A DNA stretch of 10,909 nt from an uncultured Oscillospiraceae bacterium (GCA_947631805.1 CANRNA010000041.1:1-10909), one strand, 5' to 3'; numbered from the stretch's first letter, positions 1 through 7,347 are shown. Program-made: numbers and translations. The notes: generated by a model from the letters alone, not told the origin.

Positions 1-360
1 CTGACCGACTGGCTCAGCGTGCGCAGGGATATAGCCGCCCTGGACAAGAACGCCGTGTTTTTGTCCAACCGGCGCAGGCGCATGAGCGTGGACAGCATCC
101 AGGTGATGGTCCGCAAGACCCTTTTGAAGGCCGGTCTCGACCCGGAGCACATCTCCCCCCACAAGCTGCGCCACACGGCGGCCACGCTGATGCTGCAAAA
201 CGGCGTGGACGTGCGCACGCTCCAGGAGGTGCTGGGCCACGAGAATCTGAACACCACCCAGATATACACCCACATCGCCAACGCCGAGCTGAAAAAGGCC
301 GCCGCCGCCAACCCCCTGGCGGCGTTCAGGCCGGAGACGGGCGGGCAGGAGGATAATTGA
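1..360 (+). CDS. Tyrosine recombinase (XerC/XerD-type integrase), C-terminal part, truncated by the window edge
   Basis: The reading frame is open from base 1 and ends with TGA at 358-360, so the visible 119 residues are the C-terminal catalytic domain and the N-terminal core-binding domain lies outside. Tyrosine recombinases cut and rejoin DNA through a Tyr-DNA intermediate. The visible catalytic residues, numbered from base 1, are the H-x-x-R box in HKLRHTAAT (His54, Arg57), the second His in LGHENLNTTQIYTH (His80) and the nucleophile Tyr89, encoded at 265-267. The first catalytic Arg and the Lys would lie mostly upstream. Spacing from LGH to Tyr is normal, and the tail after Tyr is about 30 residues. 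A GTG at 19 is in frame but is not a credible start because it falls inside the domain. The MBOAT gene begins 3 nt after the stop, so the two are probably co-transcribed. It could be a housekeeping Xer-like protein or a local integrase or invertase; the fragment does not decide this. Confidence 0.9.
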   Translation: MTDWLSVRRDIAALDKNAVFLSNRRRRMSVDSIQVMVRKTLLKAGLDPEHISPHKLRHTAATLMLQNGVDVRTLQEVLGHENLNTTQIYTHIANAELKKAAAANPLAAFRPETGGQEDN

Positions 361-363
361 TAT

Positions 364-1791
364 ATGGTATTTTCCAGCATTCTGTTCATGTTCATATATC
401 TGCCCGTGGTGCTGGCGGTGTATTACCTCTTCCCTGCCCGGTGGCGGAACCTGTGGCTGTTCGTGGTGAACCTGGTCTTTTACGGATGGGGCGAGCCGGT
501 GTATATCCTGCTGATGATCTTGTCCATCTGCGTCAACTACGCCAGCGGCCTTCTCATCGGGCGGTATCTGGACGCCCCCGGTGGCAGGCACGCCGCCGGT
601 GATGGCAGAGCGAAGGCCAAGAGGGTCCTCGTCGGCAACACGGCGGTGAATCTGGGGCTGCTGTTTTTCTTCAAGTACTATGACCTGGTGGCGGACACCC
701 TGAGCATGATACCGGGGGTGGACATCCCCGCCCTGGGGCTGACGCTGCCCATCGGCATATCCTTTTACACCTTCCAGACCATGAGCTACCCCATAGACGT
801 GTACCGGGGCGACGGCCGCGTTCAGCGGAGCTTCATCAAGTTCGGTACATTCGTGGCCCTGTTCCCCCAGCTCATCGCCGGGCCCATCGTCCGCTACAAG
901 GACATCGCCGACCAGCTGGAGGAGCGCCGGGAGACCCTGGACAAGTTCGCCTCCGGGGTGGAGCGGTTCGTGGTGGGGCTGGGGAAAAAGGTGCTCATCG
1001 CCAACAACGTGGGCATGCTGTGGGATGTCTATGCCAACATGCCCCCGGAGCAGCTCACCTTCGCCGGGGCCTGGATGGCCGCCATCGCCTTTTCCCTGCA
1101 GATATACTTCGACTTCTCCGGCTACTCCGACATGGCCATCGGCCTGGGCCGGATGCTGGGCTTTGAGTTTCTGGAAAACTTCAACTACCCCTATATCTCC
1201 CGGACTGTCACCGAGTTCTGGCGGCGCTGGCACATCAGTCTGGGCACCTGGTTTCGGGACTATGTGTATATCCCCCTGGGGGGCAGCCGCCGGGGACTGG
1301 CACGGCAGCTGCTGAATCTGCTGGTGGTGTGGTCCCTCACCGGGCTGTGGCACGGGGCCAGCTGGACATTTTTGTTCTGGGGGCTCTACTATGCCTTTTT
1401 CCTGGTGCTGGAGAAGGTGTTCCTGCTCCGGTGGCTGGATAAGCTCCCCTCCCTTGTGGGCCACGTGTACACCCTTCTGGTGGCCGTCTCGGGCTGGGTC
1501 ATCTTCCAGCAGACAAGCGTGAGCCAGACCCTCGTCTTCTTCCGGGCCATGTACGGCTTCGGCCAGGCCGGGTTCTGCGCGGGCCGGGATATCTACTATC
1601 TCAGCGGCTTCGGGGCGCTGCTGGCCGCGGGCTGCTTCGCCAGTCTGCCGGTGGGAAGGGACCTGTTCAAAAAGCTGCCGGAAAAGCTCCGGGCTGTGGC
1701 CGTGCCGGTGCTGATACTGGCCGTGCTGGTGGTCTCCACCGCCTATCTGGTGGACTCCACCTATAACCCCTTCCTCTACTTCCGTTTTTGA
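364..1791 (+). CDS. MBOAT family membrane-bound O-acyltransferase (AlgI/DltB-like)
   Basis: This 475-residue polytopic membrane protein has hydrophobic spans throughout, starting with residues 2-24 and 31-60. MBOAT proteins pass acyl groups, usually acetyl, across the membrane for attachment to cell-surface or secreted polymers. Family marks are visible: the amphipathic block TEFWRRWHISLGTWFRDYVY around residues 283-302 (His290), and LTGLWHGASWTFLFWG around 325-340, whose His330 corresponds to the catalytic His of AlgI. The length fits AlgI-type members. The ATG at 364 has AGGAGG at 347-352, inside the end of the recombinase gene. The next gene encodes a DHHW/SGNH-like protein, the usual partner in such acetylation pairs, so the substrate is probably an exopolysaccharide, teichoic acid or peptidoglycan; which one cannot be read from the sequence. 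Family assignment is secure; substrate is inference. Confidence 0.93.
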   Translation: MVFSSILFMFIYLPVVLAVYYLFPARWRNLWLFVVNLVFYGWGEPVYILLMILSICVNYASGLLIGRYLDAPGGRHAAGDGRAKAKRVLVGNTAVNLGLLFFFKYYDLVADTLSMIPGVDIPALGLTLPIGISFYTFQTMSYPIDVYRGDGRVQRSFIKFGTFVALFPQLIAGPIVRYKDIADQLEERRETLDKFASGVERFVVGLGKKVLIANNVGMLWDVYANMPPEQLTFAGAWMAAIAFSLQIYFDFSGYSDMAIGLGRMLGFEFLENFNYPYISRTVTEFWRRWHISLGTWFRDYVYIPLGGSRRGLARQLLNLLVVWSLTGLWHGASWTFLFWGLYYAFFLVLEKVFLLRWLDKLPSLVGHVYTLLVAVSGWVIFQQTSVSQTLVFFRAMYGFGQAGFCAGRDIYYLSGFGALLAAGCFASLPVGRDLFKKLPEKLRAVAVPVLILAVLVVSTAYLVDSTYNPFLYFRF

Positions 1792-1795
1792 GGTG
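1790..1795 (+). promoter_or_regulatory. Ribosome binding site that selects ATG 1802
   Basis: GAGGTG overlaps the stop codon of the MBOAT gene and sits 6 nt before the ATG at 1802. The alternative in-frame GTG at 1793 lies within this motif and has no purine-rich site upstream, so ATG 1802 is the better start for the DHHW gene. Confidence 0.55.
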
Positions 1796-1801
1796 CGCAT
1801 T

Positions 1802-2920
1802 ATGCAGAAGATAGCCAAAATCGCCGTGCTGGTGGTATTTCTGGGCTTCATCGGCGCCTTTTTCCTCTTAAATCCCATCCTGCCGGACCGGGAATTCTCC
1901 CAGCAGGAGAACAAGAGCCTGCAGACCCTCCCGGATTTCTCCCTGCGGGCGCTGTTTTCCGGGGACTTCACCAGCAAGTTCGAGAGCTACACCACCGACC
2001 AGTTCGCCTTTCGGGACCTATGGACGGCCCTGAAGGCCCGGTGCGAACTGCTGACCGGGAAAAAGGAGAACAACGGCGTCTACTACCGCTCTGACGGGGT
2101 GCTTCTGGTGGATTTTGACGCCCCGGCGGACCAGGTCATAGACGAGAACGTGTCCTATCTCAACGCCCTGACGGACAGCTGTGACATGCCTGTCTACTTC
2201 GGCCTCATCCCCGGCTCGTCGGAGATAGAGGCCTCCCTCCTGCCGGACAACGCCCCCTGCGACAGCCAGCAGGCGGTCATCGACCGGGCTTACAGCCAGA
2301 GCAGGGCGGAAAACATCGACTTCTCCGCCCCCTTGCGCCAGCACGCGGACGAGTATATCTTCTACAGGACCGACCACCACTGGACCAGCCTGGGTGCCTA
2401 TTACGGCTACGAGGCCCTGTGCGCAGCCATGGACCTGCCCGCCCCCTCCCTGTCCGACTATGACCGGCAGGTGGTGTCGGAGGCGTTTTACGGCACCACC
2501 TGGTCCACCTCCGGCTTTTCCTGGGTAGGCCCCGACCGGATGGAGACCTTCGTGCCCGACGACGGGACCGCCGTCGTCACCAATTACGACGGGGCCGTGC
2601 CCGCTGTGGGGCCCCTGTATGACACCTCCTATCTGGAGGTGAAGGACAAGTACTCCATGTTCCTGGGCGGGGTATCTCCCCTGCGGAGCGTGGAGACCGG
2701 CCATGAGGGGCCAAAGCTGCTGATCGTCCGGGACTCCTACACCGACAGCCTGACCCCCTTCCTGCTGGAGAACTTCTCCCGCATCGATCTGGTGGACCTG
2801 CGCTTTTACAAGCAGTCCGTATCCCGATACGCGGCGGACAACGGCTTTGACGCCGTGCTGGTGCTATACAGCGTGAGCAATTTTTCCACAGACCCCAACC
2901 TGTTTTTGCTGAGCATGTAA
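1802..2920 (+). CDS. DHHW family SGNH-hydrolase-like protein (AlgX/AlgJ-like acetylation partner)
   Basis: The 372-residue protein has one N-terminal hydrophobic segment (about residues 3-24, a signal anchor or signal peptide) and a long extracytoplasmic domain. The motif TDHHWTSLGAYYGYEAL contains Asp191-His192-His193-Trp194, the signature for which the DHHW family is named. In AlgX/AlgJ-type proteins the equivalent Asp-His pair works with a Ser, and the segment LLIVRDSYTDSLTPFL near the C-terminus supplies the likely nucleophile in RDSY. This arrangement suggests transfer of acetyl groups from the upstream MBOAT protein to a polymer outside the membrane. The gene starts 11 nt after the MBOAT stop, and GAGGTG at 1790-1795 favours this ATG over the GTG at 1793, which would add three residues. 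The frame is intact and ends with TAA at 2918-2920. The acceptor polymer is unknown. Some DHHW proteins are annotated only as hypothetical, so the transferase role is inferred from family and neighbour. Confidence 0.85.
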   Translation: MQKIAKIAVLVVFLGFIGAFFLLNPILPDREFSQQENKSLQTLPDFSLRALFSGDFTSKFESYTTDQFAFRDLWTALKARCELLTGKKENNGVYYRSDGVLLVDFDAPADQVIDENVSYLNALTDSCDMPVYFGLIPGSSEIEASLLPDNAPCDSQQAVIDRAYSQSRAENIDFSAPLRQHADEYIFYRTDHHWTSLGAYYGYEALCAAMDLPAPSLSDYDRQVVSEAFYGTTWSTSGFSWVGPDRMETFVPDDGTAVVTNYDGAVPAVGPLYDTSYLEVKDKYSMFLGGVSPLRSVETGHEGPKLLIVRDSYTDSLTPFLLENFSRIDLVDLRFYKQSVSRYAADNGFDAVLVLYSVSNFSTDPNLFLLSM

Positions 2921-2932
2921 AGGAGACGCATC

Positions 2933-3343
2933 ATGAAAATGACCCTTGATCCGGGGGCATACGCCCCCACCAGAGCCCACCCCACCGACGCGGGGCTGGA
3001 CCTCTACGCCCGGGAGCGGGTGGTGATCCCCGCCGGGGGCAGCGCCGTCGTGGACACGGGGGTGCACATTTCCCTGCCGGAGCACACCGTGGGCATGCTC
3101 AAGAGCAAGAGCGGCCTGAACGTGAAAAAGAACATACTGGGCGAGGGGGTCATAGACGAGGGATACACCGGCCCCATCATCGCCAAGCTATACAACCACG
3201 GCAATGAGGACGTGATCATCGAGCCGGGGATGAAGATCATCCAGCTGGTGATACTGCCCGTTCTCACGCCCGCGCTGGAGCTGGTGGACGCCCTGGAGGA
3301 CACGGCCCGGGGCGACGGGGGCTTCGGCAGCACCGGCGCGTGA
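2933..3343 (+). CDS. dut: dUTP diphosphatase (trimeric dUTPase)
   Basis: dUTPase hydrolyses dUTP to dUMP and pyrophosphate in the cytoplasm, keeping uracil out of DNA and supplying dUMP for thymidylate synthesis. All five motifs of the homotrimeric family are visible in the 136 residues: motif 1 DAGLDLYA (19-26), motif 2 KSKSGLN (57-63), motif 3 GVIDEGYTGPI (72-82, with catalytic Asp75 and substrate-contacting Tyr78), motif 4 GMKIIQLVI (99-107) and motif 5 RGDGGFGSTG (126-135), the flexible C-terminal arm that closes over the substrate. Length is normal. The ATG at 2933 has AGGAG at 2921-2925 with a 7-nt gap; a second ATG two codons later is less well placed. It follows the DHHW gene by 12 nt and ends just before the 3356-3394 hairpin, so it is probably the last gene of the + strand transcript. 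No phage structural genes are nearby, so a viral origin is not indicated. Confidence 0.95.
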   Translation: MKMTLDPGAYAPTRAHPTDAGLDLYARERVVIPAGGSAVVDTGVHISLPEHTVGMLKSKSGLNVKKNILGEGVIDEGYTGPIIAKLYNHGNEDVIIEPGMKIIQLVILPVLTPALELVDALEDTARGDGGFGSTGA

Positions 3344-3355
3344 TTTAAGTTACAT

Positions 3356-3394
3356 AAAAAGCCAGGCGTGACCGGCAAGTCACGCCTGACTTTT
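3356..3394. terminator. Bidirectional intrinsic terminator between dut and the sensor kinase gene
   Basis: Arms at 3361-3372 and 3379-3390 pair around a 6-nt loop, flanked by A5 (3356-3360) and T4 (3391-3394). Read on the - strand the stem is unbroken if one U·G pair is counted and is followed by five U; read on the + strand that pair becomes a C·A mismatch and only four U follow. It should therefore stop the kinase transcript better than the dut transcript. The right arm includes the last codons and the TGA stop of the kinase gene. Confidence 0.85.
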
Positions 3395-5317
3395 GCTGTC
3401 CTCCGGCAAGCTGTTCGGCGGGTCCTGGGGCGCCGCCGTGGGAAAGGTCACCTCCGCCTTGAACAGGTCCCCGTCCAGAATGAGCCGGAGCTGGCCGTCC
3501 ATGAGCTCCGTGATGCTCCTGGCGATGGCCAGGCCCAGGCCGCTCCCCTCGCTGGAGCGGGAGCTGTCCCCCCGGACGAACCGCTCCATCAGCTCGTCCG
3601 CCGGGATGTCCAAGGGCTCCCGGGAGGTGTTTTTCAAGGCGATGACGGTCTTCTCCTGCCCCGCCTCCAGGTCGAAATAGGCCCTGGTGGCCGGTTGGGC
3701 GTATTTGAGGATGTTGGTGATGAGATTGTCCAGCACCCGGCCCAGCAGCCGGGGGTCCGCCAGGATGGGGGCCTCCTGCTCCGGCAGGTGGAGCACCGGC
3801 TCGATGCCCACGGCCGAGAGCCGCTCGCTGTACTCACCCACCGACTGCTCCAGCAGCTCCCGCACGTCGAATATCTCCGCCCGGACGGTCACCGCGCCGC
3901 TGGCGGCCTTGGAGGCCTCCACCACGTCGGCGGTGAGCTTTTTCAGCTTGGCCCCCTGCCTGTCCAGCACTTCCAGATATTCCCGGCGGGTCTCCTCCGG
4001 CAGGGCGGGGTCCTTTAATAGCTCGATATAGTTGATGATGGAGGTCAGGGGCGTCTTCAGATCGTGGCTCACGTTGGTGATGAGCTCGGTCTTCACCCGC
4101 TCGCTGCGCATCCGCTCCTCCACGGCCAGGGCCATGCCGTCGCCGATGCTGTTCAGGTCCCGGCCCAGCTCCTTCCACACCAGGTGCAGGCGCCTGGTGT
4201 TCACCTTATAGCCCAGGTCCCCCGCCGCCAGAGCGTTGGAGGCCCGGCGGATGCGCCGCTCCTCCGCCGACCAGCATATAAGGCAGGGCACCAGCGCCAG
4301 ATCGAAGCCCAGGAGCCCCAGGATGTACGCCTCGGCGCTGGCCTCGAACACCCCGGAGACGATCCCGAACACCACCAGGAGAAAGTGGACCGCCAGCACC
4401 AGCAGGGCCAGGGCACCGGGGCTCAGACGGCGCACTGCCCGGCGCAGCAGCAGCTTTTCCCGCAGGACACCGGCGGCTGTCTGGTTGGTCATCAGGCACA
4501 GCCCCACGGCCACCGCCCAGAGGGTAAAAAGAATGTGGATGAGCGGGGGATCGATGTTAATCTGCATCAGCACCAGGAGGTCCTCCCGGTACATGACGGA
4601 TATGGCGGTCCGCTCGCCCCAGCCAGCCAGGAGGAACAGCCCCGCCGCCGCCAGGTCGAAGGGGACCCGGCCCAGGGCCGTGAGCTTTCCCCTCTTCCCC
4701 ATTCCGGCGGCGGCTATGACGCTCACCGCCAGTGTGACGGCGCTCATGAGCGCCCCGGCGATGGCCGCGGGCAGGAAGTACTCCCGCCAGCCGAACAGCT
4801 GCCGGAACAGGAAATATTCCCGGTAGCAGCCGTCATAGGGGGACACGGGCAGATTCACATACCCCTCGATGTCGAAGTATCTCAGCTCCTCCGGGGGCTC
4901 CTCCGCCTCCCCGCTGTCCTCCCCCTCCGTCTCCACCAGGGTGCTGGTGGGACCCAGGGGCTTTTCCATCACGTAGGTGGTGGAATAGCAGGAGGCGTCG
5001 GTGGTGGTGTCGCCGTACACGTCACCGGTGTTGTGGTCCCGGATGATATAGGAGAACGCGGCGCCGCCCCAGCCTCCCAGGCCGGTGCTGTTGGGGTCCT
5101 GGAGCCAGTGGAGGTTCTCCGCCACGTGGTAGAGACAGTCGTTTATGTACCGCTGGCAAAGGGAGCTGTCCTCAAAGCCGAAATCGCTCTCCCTGTACCA
5201 GCCGTCCCGCAGGCAGAAGCTGTAAAGGGCCAGGGAGCAGCACCCCACCGCCGTGCTGAGGCAAAACAGCACCAGCACCAGCGCCCGGAACCAGATTTGT
5301 CCCATGACAGACTTCAT
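3380..5317 (-). CDS. Two-component sensor histidine kinase, multi-span membrane type
   Basis: This 645-residue kinase senses a signal at the membrane and phosphorylates the response regulator encoded just upstream. Predicted spans are near residues 10-35, 180-205, 212-232, 257-277, 299-322 and 329-349, with a roughly 145-residue extracytoplasmic domain (36-179) that includes an acidic Glu/Asp-rich stretch near its end. A HAMP-like linker (about 350-400) leads to the HisKA box NVSHDLKTPLTSIINYIELL with phospho-acceptor His418. The ATP-binding domain has an N box, NLITNILKYA (from about 531), and the glycine box GSGLGLAIARS (from 591). The usual DxGxG box is not evident; its place holds KNTSREPLDIPADELMERF. 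The ATG at 5317 has GAGGGG 7 nt upstream and starts 4 nt after the regulator stop. A TTG at 5332 would add five residues but lacks a ribosome site. The stop lies inside the 3356-3394 terminator stem. The stimulus cannot be inferred. Confidence 0.93.
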   Translation of the reverse strand: MKSVMGQIWFRALVLVLFCLSTAVGCCSLALYSFCLRDGWYRESDFGFEDSSLCQRYINDCLYHVAENLHWLQDPNSTGLGGWGGAAFSYIIRDHNTGDVYGDTTTDASCYSTTYVMEKPLGPTSTLVETEGEDSGEAEEPPEELRYFDIEGYVNLPVSPYDGCYREYFLFRQLFGWREYFLPAAIAGALMSAVTLAVSVIAAAGMGKRGKLTALGRVPFDLAAAGLFLLAGWGERTAISVMYREDLLVLMQINIDPPLIHILFTLWAVAVGLCLMTNQTAAGVLREKLLLRRAVRRLSPGALALLVLAVHFLLVVFGIVSGVFEASAEAYILGLLGFDLALVPCLICWSAEERRIRRASNALAAGDLGYKVNTRRLHLVWKELGRDLNSIGDGMALAVEERMRSERVKTELITNVSHDLKTPLTSIINYIELLKDPALPEETRREYLEVLDRQGAKLKKLTADVVEASKAASGAVTVRAEIFDVRELLEQSVGEYSERLSAVGIEPVLHLPEQEAPILADPRLLGRVLDNLITNILKYAQPATRAYFDLEAGQEKTVIALKNTSREPLDIPADELMERFVRGDSSRSSEGSGLGLAIARSITELMDGQLRLILDGDLFKAEVTFPTAAPQDPPNSLPEDSKSQA

Positions 5318-5321
5318 CGTC

Positions 5322-6008
5322 TCACCCCTCAAGCTTGTAGCCCTTTCCCCAGACCACCTTCAGGTGCCGGGGCTCGGCGGGGTCTATCTCCAGCTTTTCC
5401 CGGAGATGGCGGATGTGCACGGCCACCGTGCCCTCCGCGCCCATGGGCTTGTCCTGCCACACCTGCCGGTATATCTCCCGGCTGGAGAAGACCTTTCCAG
5501 GGTTTTCCAGGAAAAATTTCAGGATGTCGTATTCCTTGGGGGTGATGGTAATGGGCTCCCCATCCAGGGTGACGGTCTTGGTGTCGTCGTCCATCTCTAT
5601 GCCGCCCAGGGAGAGGGACGCCGGTTTTGTCTTAGCGTCGTTCAGGCGGGTATACCGGCGCAGCAGGGCCTTCACCCTTGCCAGCACCTCCTGGGCGTTG
5701 AAGGGCTTTGTCACATAGTCGTCCGCCCCCAGCTCCAGGCCCATGATCTTGTCCTCGTCCTCGCTCTTGGCGGTGAGCAGTATCACCGGCACATTGCTCC
5801 GGGCCCGGAGGGTCGTCAGGGCGGACACCCCGTCCAGCTCCGGCATCATGATGTCCAGCAGGATGAGGCTGACCTCATCCCTCTCCGTCAGCTCCAGAGC
5901 CTCCCGGCCGTTGGCGGCCTCCAGAACGCGATACCCCGCCCCGGAGAGATAGATGTTCAGCGCCCGGCGGATGTCCCTGTCGTCGTCGCATATCAGCACT
6001 GTGTACAT
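5322..6008 (-). CDS. OmpR/PhoB-family response regulator
   Basis: The 228-residue protein combines a CheY-like receiver and a winged-helix DNA-binding domain, and should act as the transcription factor partner of the adjacent kinase. In the receiver the acidic pocket is CDDD (Asp8-Asp10), the phosphorylated residue is Asp52 in LLDIMMPELDG, the switch Thr is Thr79 in ILLTAKS and the conserved Lys is Lys101 in YVTKPF. The C-terminal half (about 130-228) has the OmpR-type pattern, including TPKEYDILKFFLENPGKVFS, the recognition-helix region TVAVHIRHLREKLE and the terminal hairpin VWGKGYKLEG. The ATG at 6008 is chosen because AGGAGG (6017-6022) lies 8 nt upstream; a TTG at 6050 would extend the protein by 14 residues but has no such support. 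It is the first gene of a two-gene operon with the kinase. A tandem TTAAG repeat at 6071-6087 suggests autoregulation. Targets outside this site cannot be named. Confidence 0.95.
   Translation of the reverse strand: MYTVLICDDDRDIRRALNIYLSGAGYRVLEAANGREALELTERDEVSLILLDIMMPELDGVSALTTLRARSNVPVILLTAKSEDEDKIMGLELGADDYVTKPFNAQEVLARVKALLRRYTRLNDAKTKPASLSLGGIEMDDDTKTVTLDGEPITITPKEYDILKFFLENPGKVFSSREIYRQVWQDKPMGAEGTVAVHIRHLREKLEIDPAEPRHLKVVWGKGYKLEG
5325..5330 (-). promoter_or_regulatory. Ribosome binding site of the histidine kinase gene
   Basis: GAGGGG on the - strand lies at the very end of the regulator gene, overlapping its last codons, and is 7 nt before ATG 5317. It supports that ATG over the in-frame TTG at 5332 and suggests translational coupling of regulator and kinase. 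Confidence 0.6.
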
Positions 6009-6016
6009 GCTCCTCG

Positions 6017-6022
6017 CCTCCT
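6017..6022 (-). promoter_or_regulatory. Ribosome binding site of the response regulator gene
   Basis: A perfect AGGAGG on the - strand, 8 nt before ATG 6008, decides the start of the response regulator against the upstream TTG at 6050. Confidence 0.75.
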
Positions 6023-6070
6023 CTCGCCTAAAGGGTAACACAAGAAACAAAAAGAAGAAAGAGGTAATTT

Positions 6071-6087
6071 CTTAAGATTTTCTTAAA
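6071..6087 (-). promoter_or_regulatory. Tandem direct repeat, candidate operator of the OmpR-type regulator
   Basis: On the - strand the site reads TTTAAG, five bases (AAAAT), then CTTAAG. The shared part extends to TTAAGAAA in both copies, with an 11-bp period. Side-by-side half-sites one helical turn apart are what OmpR-family dimers bind, and this pattern closely resembles the NTTAAG-N5-WTTAAG site known for streptococcal CiaR. It lies 63-79 nt upstream of the regulator start, and no other gene start is near, so autoregulation is the likely role. I see no convincing -10/-35 pair nearby. Confidence 0.55.
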
Positions 6088-6088
6088 T

Positions 6089-6112
6089 GTCCCGGACGCG
6101 CGCGTCCGGGAC
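6089..6112. terminator. Perfect 24-bp palindrome, probable end of the sigma/ABC operon
   Basis: The half-site GTCCCGGACGCG is followed directly by its exact reverse complement, giving a very stable GC hairpin 10 bp beyond the permease stop. On the - strand it is followed by ATTTAAG rather than a U run, so it may be a weak or leaky terminator or a 3'-end stabilising hairpin. It stands 1 bp from the candidate regulator operator. Confidence 0.6.
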
Positions 6113-6122
6113 AGCCATCCTA

Positions 6123-7346
6123 TCACACCTTCGGTCGTCTTGTCCACCGCAGGACGGCCAGGGGCACACACCCCAGGCCGATCAGCACCGGGACGATGAG
6201 CAGCAGCCAGGGGGACCAGATATACTGCCCGAAGAGGTGGAACGTATTGGTGCGGAAGATGTCCGCGCTGCTGCCCACCATGGGGAGCAGGTCCAGGGCC
6301 CTCTGCAGCCCGACGGGGAGATACTGGGCCACCGCCATGGGCCCGTATACGGCGGCCAGGCTCAGCAGCAATGCCAGAAAGTTGCTCTTCACCAGGGCGG
6401 ACAGGAGCATGACCACCCCCGCGAAGCCGACGGCACCCAGCAGGGCGAAGGCCCACTGGTATATCTCCCCCTGGAGCATGTTCATAGGCGCCACGGCCAG
6501 CAGCTTGATGCACTGGATGGGCATATCCCACCCGGACACCCCCAGGTAGATGAGCTGGGCGGCCACAAGCCCGGCGGCCAGGAGCCCATACAGCTCCAGG
6601 GCGAAGAGCAGGCCGCTTGCCACCTTCGTGCAGGCAAGCTCTCTCCAGCCGCCACGGGTCGTCAGGAGAAGGTGGCTTGTGTTGTTGTGCCACTCCCCGG
6701 AAAAGGTGGGCGAGAGGGCGATGGCAAGAAACAGCGCCACGATGGTGCCCAGGGACGGCAAAAGGTCCCCCAGGAGGTGCTGCCATCCCTTCACCCACTG
6801 GTAGCGAAAGGGCTCTGTGACCCGGTCGTTCATGGCCCGGAGCATATCCCCCTCCTGGCCGGTCCACTGGCCGTTGGCGTGGAGAAAGTCCTCCAGCGCC
6901 GCCTGCCGCCGCCCGTAAAAGTCGGTGATCTGGTCCGCGTTCACGTAGTACGCCATCAAAATGGCGTACAGGCCCCGGTCCTGCTCCTCCAGCTCCGGAT
7001 AGAGCTGGCTGAGCCAGTTGTTGAGCATCGTGCGCTCGCACCTCCCCAGCTCGTCGGACATACCGGCGGCGTCATAGCGCTGCAGGTCCCGGACCATCTG
7101 TCTCACGGTCTCGTCCGTCAGATAGCCCCCGTAGCGCTCCGCCTGGGCCTGGCTGGCCCGTATCACGGCGTAGCCGTCAAAGTTGTTCCCAAAGGCGCTG
7201 GTCACGTCATTGGAGCTTCCGAAATCAAACCACTGAAAGGAGAGGAAGCCCGCGAACACGACGATGTACACGAAGCACAGCAGCACGCTCAGACGCACGC
7301 TCGTCTTTCGCCAGAGCTTTTTGTGTTCCAACCGAAAAAGTTCCAT
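6123..7346 (-). CDS. ABC-2 type transporter permease subunit
   Basis: The 407-residue protein is the membrane part of an ABC transporter whose ATPase is encoded immediately upstream. One span sits near the N-terminus (about 18-38), followed by a large loop of about 150 residues that is probably extracytoplasmic, then five clustered hydrophobic regions near 193-213, 238-265, 297-318, 322-342 and 374-399, and a short basic tail. The segment from about 216 to 241, GEWHNNTSHLLLTT followed by RGGWRELACTK, matches the conserved cytoplasmic coupling region of ABC-2 permeases, where E..NGT and an Arg-rich turn precede the next helix. The ATG at 7346 has AAAGGAGG at 7353-7360, inside the last ATPase codons, and only 1 nt separates the two genes. 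It is the last gene of the sigma factor operon. Such exporters move lipids, peptides or drugs; the cargo here is unknown. Confidence 0.88.
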   Translation of the reverse strand: MELFRLEHKKLWRKTSVRLSVLLCFVYIVVFAGFLSFQWFDFGSSNDVTSAFGNNFDGYAVIRASQAQAERYGGYLTDETVRQMVRDLQRYDAAGMSDELGRCERTMLNNWLSQLYPELEEQDRGLYAILMAYYVNADQITDFYGRRQAALEDFLHANGQWTGQEGDMLRAMNDRVTEPFRYQWVKGWQHLLGDLLPSLGTIVALFLAIALSPTFSGEWHNNTSHLLLTTRGGWRELACTKVASGLLFALELYGLLAAGLVAAQLIYLGVSGWDMPIQCIKLLAVAPMNMLQGEIYQWAFALLGAVGFAGVVMLLSALVKSNFLALLLSLAAVYGPMAVAQYLPVGLQRALDLLPMVGSSADIFRTNTFHLFGQYIWSPWLLLIVPVLIGLGCVPLAVLRWTRRPKV

Positions 7347-7347
7347 T

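Noticed and set aside
2933..3343. The dUTPase gene as a sign of a prophage
   Set aside because: All neighbours are bacterial envelope or regulatory genes, no phage structural or replication genes are visible, and the upstream recombinase fragment alone is not enough.
3344..3355. TTTAAG at 3344-3349 as a second regulator operator
   Set aside because: Only one half-site is present; there is no partner 11 bp away, and the location between convergent gene ends makes an operator unlikely.
5318..5332. TTG start at 5332 for the histidine kinase
   Set aside because: ATG 5317 has a properly spaced GAGGGG and the five extra residues add no conserved feature.
4064..5545. A 493-codon open frame on the + strand opposite the kinase gene
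   Set aside because: It is antisense to a well-supported kinase and regulator, its translation is low-complexity (Gln, His, Gly and Pro rich) with no domain, and GC-rich genes commonly leave such frames open.
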